Assembly (NCBI GenBank): GCA_035440755.1
Contig: DAORND010000091.1
Coordinates: 1 to 11,245 of the forward strand
Length of the DNA stretch: 11,245 bases
Direction: 5' to 3'
Source: Aquimonas sp002352135
GTDB taxonomy: Bacteria; Pseudomonadota; Gammaproteobacteria; Xanthomonadales; Xanthomonadaceae
Shown: positions 5,205 through 11,245 of the stretch, piece by piece
Numbering within the stretch: position 1 is the first letter of the stretch
Layout: each line of letters starts with the position of its first letter
The notes under the pieces: generated by a model
Told to the model about the DNA's origin: nothing
Database searches by the model: none
Seen by the model: only the letters and a program-made list of their open reading frames with translations
Position numbers and translations under genes: made by a program

Positions 5205-8200
5205 ATGAGAAATCTGTGGGTGGGGGTCGCCCTGTGGTTGGCGACGAGTTTGGCGTTTGCGCAAACACCGTCAATCACGTCGGGTGTTCCGAGTCAGTCG
5301 TTTCTCGGCGAGCAGTTCTGCTTCGATACGACGCTGACGAATGCGGGAACGCCGGGCTACGGCCCCTATCTGCGACTGGTGCTGCCGCCCGAGCTCAGCT
5401 TCGACAGTGCCGAGATTTTCAGCACGCCCGCGACGGTCATTTCGGTAGGCAACTTTCCCGCGTCGCCGGGCAACCAGTTGACCGACCCCTTCACCGGAAC
5501 CTTGGTGACTGGACCGGCGGGCAGCAGCTTCCGCATCATCGAGTTGCCGGTGGGTTCAGTGGTGACCGGCAACCCGCCGTTGACGACAGAAATCTGTCTC
5601 ACCATTCAACCCGCCGCATTGGTGGGCACGCCCTATCCGGTGAGTCTGACGCCGGTGTATCGCTACGGTGATACGCCAACGGGTGCCAACGGACCGATTG
5701 TCGGTGTCAGCCCAGCGCAGACGGTGACCCCGACCGTTCTGCTGTTTGAAAAGACCGACAGCGCACCCGAATCCGAGCGTCCACCCGGTCCAAGCTGGCC
5801 GGTGACCTACACCCTGACCGCCAACATCGCCAATACGGCGACCATCAATCCGATCACCTTCAGCGACACCTTGCCTGCCAACGCGCAGTACATCGGGCCG
5901 ATCACGATCACGGGCGGCGTGGGCTGTGCCATCACCAGTACGCCGTCAACCGTGGTGCCGGGTGGCACGCTGCAGGTCACCTGCAGCGGCAACACCGTAG
6001 GAACGACGTCCGCCAGCGACATCGTTGTCAGCTATCCGGTGCACTACACCGACGTGCTGGATGAGACGAATTGCGGACGATCCAATGCGACGAACGCCGC
6101 GACGGCCGCCGCGACGTATGTGCCCGGCGTGGGTGCGCCGCAGGTTCTACCGGTCATCAACGCCCAAACCACGGTGGAACTGGAGCATTTCTCGCTGCAG
6201 AAGGGTGCAGCGCCCGGTGCGGTCGTCCCCGGTGACAACGTCACCTACACGCTGTCAGGGCAAGTGACCGATTTCGGTTCGGTGACCAACCTGGTGGTCA
6301 CGGATGTGCTGTCCGACGGCTTGCTTTACAACAGCGTTGCGGGCGCGACGGTCAGCGTCAATGGCGGTCCAGCGCAAGCCGTGGTGCCGGTCGTCGTCAA
6401 CGATGGAGCGCCGAACTACACCCAGACGCTTACCTTCGATATTGGGGCGGTGACCGGTGCGCTTAGTGCGGGTACAAGCATCACGATCAGCTATCAGGCG
6501 GAAGTGCAGGCGACCTATGCCGATCCGGCAGATGGCCCGGTGCGTGCCTCGGATGACTTGCCGAATACAGTGACCTCTGCATACGACACCGTGCAGGGCG
6601 CGACCGCCTGTTCCGAGGGAAGTGCGGCGTCGGTGGGCATCATTCCCTTGACGATCAGCAAGTCGATCCTGAACCCACAGCCGGCCTATGGACCGGGCGA
6701 CACGGTCACCTACGTGTTGACCATGAACATCCCGTCAGGCGACACGCGGCAGATCCAGTTCTCCGATTACTTCCCGCTGCCGGTGTTCAAGGTGGCCGAC
6801 ATCGATACGACCTTCGGCACCGGCGACATTCGTCTCGGCGCGGCGCACACGCTGGGCGGTGGTTTCGTACCTCTGTCAATCTCGGTGGACGTGGCCCAAA
6901 ACGCCTTGTTCGTGCAGTGGCCGGATGTGGTGTCCACGACAGGCGAAGTGATCCAGATCGAAGTGGATGTCACTGTCACCGATGATCCCTTTGCCGACGA
7001 TCTGTTCCTGACCAATCTGTTCCGCGCGCAGACGGCGAACACGCCCGGCTTGCAGGCAACCGAGACCACGCCTGTGCAGATTCACGTGCGTGCGCCCGAG
7101 CTGGTCATCACCAAAGGTGTGCTGAGCACGGGCGGCAACGGCGCGATTGCACCGCCTGCGGCAACGTTGCCGGTCAATGGCAACGTGACGAACGTGGATG
7201 CGGGAGACAGCGTGACCTGGCGGGTAACCATCGAGAACATCGGTGGCGATTCCGCCGTTGACGTGCGCGTCACGGACACGCCGCCTGCAGGCTTGACCGG
7301 TTGCGCGCTGGGTAGCGTGACCTATGGCGATGGCTCTGCTTTGGGGTCCAGCGGCGACTTGTTCAGCACGGGACTGCTGTTGGCGGCGCCCTTGGCGGGT
7401 AATGATGGCAACCCGGCGGGAGGCGGTTCCCCGTATGGGACGGATACGGCCTTGGTGACCTACACCTGCTCGGTGGCGGCCACGGTGGCACCGACTCAAG
7501 TCATCACCAATACGGTCACGGCGGTGTATTCCTCGGTGACCGGTGGCCCGGCGTTCCCCGCAATCAGCGATACCGCGACGGCAACCGTGCGCAGCGTCAG
7601 TTTGGCCAAGTCTGCAGTGGCCAGCTCGGAAGGGCACACGACGGACTCGCCGCTGCGGCTCGCGGTGGGCGAAATCGTGCGCTATCGTCTCGCCGTGCAG
7701 GTGCCGGAAGGTGTCGTTGCCGACATGCGGGTATTCGACCTGCTGCCAAGCGGACTGACCTTCCTCAATGACAACTCCGCACGCGCGGTCTTCGTCAGCA
7801 ACGGCCCAGGACTGAGTTCCAGCACCTTGGCCGGCATCGCCGACATTTCCGGTTCGGCCGCGTCGGCGGCGACCACGCCGTTGACGGGTGAGTTCGATCT
7901 GGGTGCCGCTTCCGCTGTGCAGTTGGGCAGCGCGACGCTTACCTGCAATCCGCCGGGTAGTTTTGCCACCGGCTCGGACGTGTGTTTCCGCCTTGGCGAT
8001 ATCACCAACGCCGACAATGACAATGACAACGAGTTTGTCGTGGTCGAGTTCAATGCCATCGTCGACAACACGACTACGGGCAGCAACGATGGCAATGATC
8101 TGCGGGCGAACAGTTTCCGTTTGGGCACCGGTACCACCTCTCTGGGTACTTCCAATTCGGTGAGTGCCACCGTCGTCGAACCCTCCATCACCGTCAACAA

Positions 8201-11200
8201 GGTTGCCAGCCCGACTGCGGGTGACGCAGGTGACACGATCAACTACACCGTGACCTTGACGGCGGCGGGCGGTGCCAACAACAGCACGGCCTTCGACATC
8301 GCCATGAGTGATGTGCTGCCGGCGGCCGTGGTCTTGAATGTCGGTTCGGTATCGACCTCGACCAGCGGAATCATCGGACTCGTGACCAATGCCAGCGCAG
8401 GCAATACGGTCAGTTTGACGGTGGCCTCCATGGCACCGGGCAGCGTATTGACCATCACCTACAGCGGCACACTGCAGCCGAGTGTCGCGCCGGGTACCAA
8501 TATCAACAACACCGCGACCGCCACCTGGACCAGTTTGCCGGGGGCCAGTGGTACGGCGGGCAATCCCACCACCAGCAATACGCCGGGTGCAGCGGGCAGT
8601 GACACTGGCGAGCGCACCGGCTCTGGTTCGCCTACGCAGAACGATCACACGCATAGCGACGGTGCGACAGTCGCCATTTCCCAGGTGCAGCTGGCGAAGA
8701 CCGTGTTCGCGACCAGCGATGCCGCCAGCGGCAGCGCACAGTTCAATGTCGCGCAGCCCGATGTGCTGATCGGCGAAACCGTGACCTACCGCGTGACGGC
8801 GACCCTGCCGGAAGGTAGCACGCCGCAGGTCGTGATCAGTGACACCTTGCCTTACAGCAATGGCGTGATGCAGGTCGTTTCGGCCAGCGTGATCAGTGTC
8901 GGTGGCAACCTGTCTCCAACGACCGCCAGTCCGCTGCCGACGATCAGTGATGTGCAACTGGCCGATGGCATCAACGACACGGTGAGTTTCGATTTCGGTG
9001 CCACCACCAACACGGCGGACGGCGTTTCCGACGGCAATGACCAGATCGTGATCGAGATCGTGGCTTTGTTGCGTGATCTGCCCGCCAATACCAATGGCGA
9101 TGCCCTGACCAACACCGCCTTGGTGCAGTTCGGTCCGGGCCTCAATGCCAGCGCCAATGCGGTCATCGATGTGGTCGAACCGCAGTTGCAGATTGCCAAG
9201 ACCGGCGATGTCAGTTCGGGCGATGCGGGCGACACGGTGCTGTTCACACTGGTCGTCTCGCACACCAGCGGCAGTCGTGCGGATGCGCTGGACACGGTGT
9301 TGTCGGACGTGATTCCCGCCAACATGAGCTACGTTGGCGGCTCGCTGGCGCACACGGGCGGCGTGGCACCGACCAGCTTCTCCGAAGTAGCCGGTACGAT
9401 CACGGCGGTTTGGGACAGCCTGCCGCTGGGCCAGACATCGACGCTGCAGTTCAGTGTCACGCTGGACAACACCGTGGTGCCCGGTACAACGGAGACCAAC
9501 ACGGCGGATGTCGGCTGGACCTCCTTGACGGCCAATGGTGACCCGAATGAGCGCGTCTACACCGCCAGTGACAATCACGGCGTGCTGATCACCCAGTCGG
9601 GTCTGATCAAGACCGTGTTCAGCACCGGCGAGCCAAGCACGGGGACGGCACAGTTCGGTCTTGAACCCGACCTCACCCTTGGCGAGACGGTTACCTATCG
9701 TTTCACGGTCACCTTGTCGGAAGGCACCACGCCGGGTGCAGTGGTATTCGATCAACTGCCGACCGGCAGCGTGGCCCTGGAAGCCGTCTCGGGCAGCATC
9801 GTCGCGACGGGCAGCAATCTGTCCGGTGCGGGACTGGCTGCCGCTCCGGTGTTGTCCAACACCAATGCCGATGCCTTCAATGATCGGGTGACCTGGAACC
9901 TGGGCGATGTGCTGAATGCGCCGGATGGAGTGGCGACTGCGGCGGACGAGCTGGTTTTTGAAGTCGTTGCCCGCGTGGTGGACGTCGCGGTCAATCAGGG
10001 CGGCGTCAACGATCAGGTCAATACGGCGAGTTTGCAGGTCGGCGCGAGCGCGGTCTCGGGCACCGCTCTGATCGACATCGTCGAGCCTGAGGTCGTGCTG
10101 ACCAAGGCGGTCACCGATCCGGCAGATGGCTTCGTCGACGCGGGCAATACCGTCACGGTGCTGTTGACGCTGGATCACAGTGCGGCGTCGAGTGCGGATG
10201 CCTTCAATCTGGTGTTGGCGGACACCTTGCCTTCGCCGGGGCTGAGCTGGATCAACAACGCGACGGTGACTTCCACCTGTGCTGGCCTGGTCACGGATTC
10301 GAGTGCGGCGCCGCTGATCGTGTTCAGTGTGCCGACACTGGCGTTGGCAACTGACAGTTGCACCATCAGCTATCAGGTAACGGTCGATACACTGGTCAAT
10401 CCGACCCAGAGCTACACCAATTCGGCGGTGCTTGAATACGACTCGCAGCCGGTATTCACTGCCGGTCTGACCCGTCGTCAGACCAGCAGTGACACGGCCA
10501 GTGTCACCGTGTTGGCGCCAAGTCTGGTGAAGGTCACCAGCGCGACCAGTCTGGGTGATACCGGCACCAACCAGTTTGGTATTGGCGTCGAAGACCTCGC
10601 CATCGGCGAGACCGTCACCTACACCCTCACGGCGGTACTGCCCGAAGGCACGATTCCGAACACGGTCATCACCGATTTGATGCCCGCCAATCCGGCGATC
10701 GGGCTGATCGAGGTGATTGGTGGCAGTGTGGCGAGTGTTGGCGCGAACATCAGCACGACGCTTCCGGGCACCTTGGTCATGGATGATTTCCAGACCGCCG
10801 ACGGCATCAATGATCGCGCGCGGTTCTCCTTTGGAACGGTCACCAATACGCCGAATGGCGTCAGTGACGCGGGCGACCGCATCGAGATCACCGTCGTCGG
10901 CCGTGTGGTTGACGTGGCCGCCAATGCGGCTGGCGATGTGTTGGTCAACACCGCACAGTTGAGCTACAGCAGTGGCCCGACCTTGAGTGACACTGCCGAT
11001 GTCGATGTGGTCGAGCCGTTGATCGCCCTCGATAAGGGCATGACGCCTGCTGGCAACGGCACCGTGCGGATTGCCTTGTCGCTGACCAACACGGGCACCG
11101 CACCGGCTTACGATCTGGCTGTGCAGGATGTGCTGAGCGACACGCTGTGGAATCTGGGCTCGATCACTCCAGTGTCGGTGCCGAGCGGCTTCGAACTCGT

Positions 11201-11245
11201 TCAGGTGCCCGCCGCTGGTCAGGTCACGGTGATCTTCCGCAGTCT
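5205..11245 (+). CDS. Giant exported DUF11-repeat / isopeptide-forming fimbrial-type surface protein (3' end outside window)
   Basis: The frame runs from ATG 5205 to the window end without a stop (at least 2013 codons). Residues 1-19 (MRNLWVGVALWLATSLAFA) form a signal peptide with cleavage before Q20. An N-terminal domain (about 20-170) is followed by at least 12 beta-sandwich repeats of the DUF11 / TIGR01451 conserved-repeat kind. Each opens with a lysine (183, 333, 486, 637, 802, 999, 1165, 1332, 1469, 1634, 1776, 1944), then a GDTVTYTVTL-like strand and usually a SDTLP-like turn; the 11 complete repeats end near an asparagine (TNTAxV-like), while the twelfth is cut off by the window edge. 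Known relatives are large adhesins, fimbrial subunits and cell-surface stalk proteins, some cross-linked by Lys-Asn isopeptide bonds. From residue about 800 two repeat types alternate. The sorting or anchoring signal must lie beyond the window. It is rich in Thr, Ser, Val, Asp and Gly, with few Cys. Location is inferred as periplasmic, secreted or surface. A partner may include a secretion system not seen here. Confidence 0.93.
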   Translation, partial: MRNLWVGVALWLATSLAFAQTPSITSGVPSQSFLGEQFCFDTTLTNAGTPGYGPYLRLVLPPELSFDSAEIFSTPATVISVGNFPASPGNQLTDPFTGTLVTGPAGSSFRIIELPVGSVVTGNPPLTTEICLTIQPAALVGTPYPVSLTPVYRYGDTPTGANGPIVGVSPAQTVTPTVLLFEKTDSAPESERPPGPSWPVTYTLTANIANTATINPITFSDTLPANAQYIGPITITGGVGCAITSTPSTVVPGGTLQVTCSGNTVGTTSASDIVVSYPVHYTDVLDETNCGRSNATNAATAAATYVPGVGAPQVLPVINAQTTVELEHFSLQKGAAPGAVVPGDNVTYTLSGQVTDFGSVTNLVVTDVLSDGLLYNSVAGATVSVNGGPAQAVVPVVVNDGAPNYTQTLTFDIGAVTGALSAGTSITISYQAEVQATYADPADGPVRASDDLPNTVTSAYDTVQGATACSEGSAASVGIIPLTISKSILNPQPAYGPGDTVTYVLTMNIPSGDTRQIQFSDYFPLPVFKVADIDTTFGTGDIRLGAAHTLGGGFVPLSISVDVAQNALFVQWPDVVSTTGEVIQIEVDVTVTDDPFADDLFLTNLFRAQTANTPGLQATETTPVQIHVRAPELVITKGVLSTGGNGAIAPPAATLPVNGNVTNVDAGDSVTWRVTIENIGGDSAVDVRVTDTPPAGLTGCALGSVTYGDGSALGSSGDLFSTGLLLAAPLAGNDGNPAGGGSPYGTDTALVTYTCSVAATVAPTQVITNTVTAVYSSVTGGPAFPAISDTATATVRSVSLAKSAVASSEGHTTDSPLRLAVGEIVRYRLAVQVPEGVVADMRVFDLLPSGLTFLNDNSARAVFVSNGPGLSSSTLAGIADISGSAASAATTPLTGEFDLGAASAVQLGSATLTCNPPGSFATGSDVCFRLGDITNADNDNDNEFVVVEFNAIVDNTTTGSNDGNDLRANSFRLGTGTTSLGTSNSVSATVVEPSITVNKVASPTAGDAGDTINYTVTLTAAGGANNSTAFDIAMSDVLPAAVVLNVGSVSTSTSGIIGLVTNASAGNTVSLTVASMAPGSVLTITYSGTLQPSVAPGTNINNTATATWTSLPGASGTAGNPTTSNTPGAAGSDTGERTGSGSPTQNDHTHSDGATVAISQVQLAKTVFATSDAASGSAQFNVAQPDVLIGETVTYRVTATLPEGSTPQVVISDTLPYSNGVMQVVSASVISVGGNLSPTTASPLPTISDVQLADGINDTVSFDFGATTNTADGVSDGNDQIVIEIVALLRDLPANTNGDALTNTALVQFGPGLNASANAVIDVVEPQLQIAKTGDVSSGDAGDTVLFTLVVSHTSGSRADALDTVLSDVIPANMSYVGGSLAHTGGVAPTSFSEVAGTITAVWDSLPLGQTSTLQFSVTLDNTVVPGTTETNTADVGWTSLTANGDPNERVYTASDNHGVLITQSGLIKTVFSTGEPSTGTAQFGLEPDLTLGETVTYRFTVTLSEGTTPGAVVFDQLPTGSVALEAVSGSIVATGSNLSGAGLAAAPVLSNTNADAFNDRVTWNLGDVLNAPDGVATAADELVFEVVARVVDVAVNQGGVNDQVNTASLQVGASAVSGTALIDIVEPEVVLTKAVTDPADGFVDAGNTVTVLLTLDHSAASSADAFNLVLADTLPSPGLSWINNATVTSTCAGLVTDSSAAPLIVFSVPTLALATDSCTISYQVTVDTLVNPTQSYTNSAVLEYDSQPVFTAGLTRRQTSSDTASVTVLAPSLVKVTSATSLGDTGTNQFGIGVEDLAIGETVTYTLTAVLPEGTIPNTVITDLMPANPAIGLIEVIGGSVASVGANISTTLPGTLVMDDFQTADGINDRARFSFGTVTNTPNGVSDAGDRIEITVVGRVVDVAANAAGDVLVNTAQLSYSSGPTLSDTADVDVVEPLIALDKGMTPAGNGTVRIALSLTNTGTAPAYDLAVQDVLSDTLWNLGSITPVSVPSGFELVQVPAAGQVTVIFRS
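7599..11245 (+). repeat. Alternating A/B supra-repeat inside the giant protein gene
   Basis: Type A units have their opening lysine codons at 7608, 8697, 9609 and 10530; type B units at 8199, 9198, 10104 and 11034. The A-to-A distance is 1089, 912 and 921 bp and the B-to-B distance is 999, 906 and 930 bp, all multiples of three. Type A has GETVTYR, then LPEG, then an acidic segment such as ADGINDTVSFDFG and DGVSDGNDQIVIE. Type B starts after a VVEP linker and has DAGDTV. The units have diverged at DNA level, so the duplication is old rather than recent slippage. The fourth B unit is cut by the window edge. Confidence 0.8.

Noticed and set aside
5255..5266. Perfect palindrome GTTTGCGCAAAC as an operator
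   Set aside because: It lies inside the coding sequence at the signal peptide cleavage site and is explained by the codons for AFAQT; a regulatory role is unsupported.
5180..5671. A 163-codon plus-strand frame starting just upstream of the giant gene
   Set aside because: It is a shifted frame over the signal peptide and N-terminal domain of the giant protein; the ribosome binding site and signal sequence belong to the frame starting at 5205.
6876..10178. A 1100-codon open frame on the minus strand opposite the giant gene
   Set aside because: The product is dominated by Arg, His, Gly, Gln and Ile with no domain logic. It mirrors a GC-rich repetitive sense gene with clear signal peptide and family motifs on the plus strand. 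The lack of stops follows from codon bias in the sense frame.

Overview
The window looks like a chromosomal segment of a moderately high-GC Gram-negative bacterium, most likely a gammaproteobacterium, with a Lysobacterales/Xanthomonadales-type relative as my best guess. This rests on gene families and style only: a REP-associated tyrosine transposase (RAYT) with REP-like repeats, an RHS fragment with a variable tip, a cyclic-nucleotide-binding/rhodanese fusion, and a giant exported DUF11-repeat protein. No rRNA, tRNA or marker gene is present to fix the taxonomy.

Left part (1-2643): the 3' end of an M28-family zinc aminopeptidase gene runs straight into a 5'-truncated RHS gene (stop and TTG start overlap). 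The RHS piece keeps the C-terminal core motif (DPLGL) and carries a variable tip with a glycine-zipper hydrophobic stretch and a cysteine-rich tail. A small 83-aa gene overlaps the RHS stop by ATGA and is a candidate cognate immunity gene. Convergent to it, with an 11-bp overlap, lies a stand-alone AAA/ABC-type ATPase gene on the minus strand.

Middle (2644-3914): a RAYT gene sits inside a nested repeat structure. A 25-bp inverted repeat (24/25 identical) abuts the gene, a 46-bp direct repeat (44/46 identical) lies outside that, and four copies of TGACCCCGTGCT lie on the downstream side. About 150 bp of unannotated sequence with one hairpin then separates it from the next gene.

Right part (3915-11245): a minus-strand gene for two cyclic-nucleotide-binding-like domains plus a rhodanese domain is divergent from a giant plus-strand gene. 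The giant gene starts at 5205 with a strong ribosome binding site and a signal peptide, and it stays open for at least 2013 codons to the window end. It encodes at least 12 DUF11/isopeptide-type beta-sandwich repeats, each with a lysine near its start; the 11 complete ones have an asparagine near their end. From about residue 800 the repeats alternate between two kinds (A and B) in a supra-repeat of about 300-360 residues. The 240-bp divergent intergenic region holds a cluster of TGCAA/TTGCA dyads that look like operators.

The long minus-strand open frame over the giant gene (6876-10178) is judged an antisense shadow.
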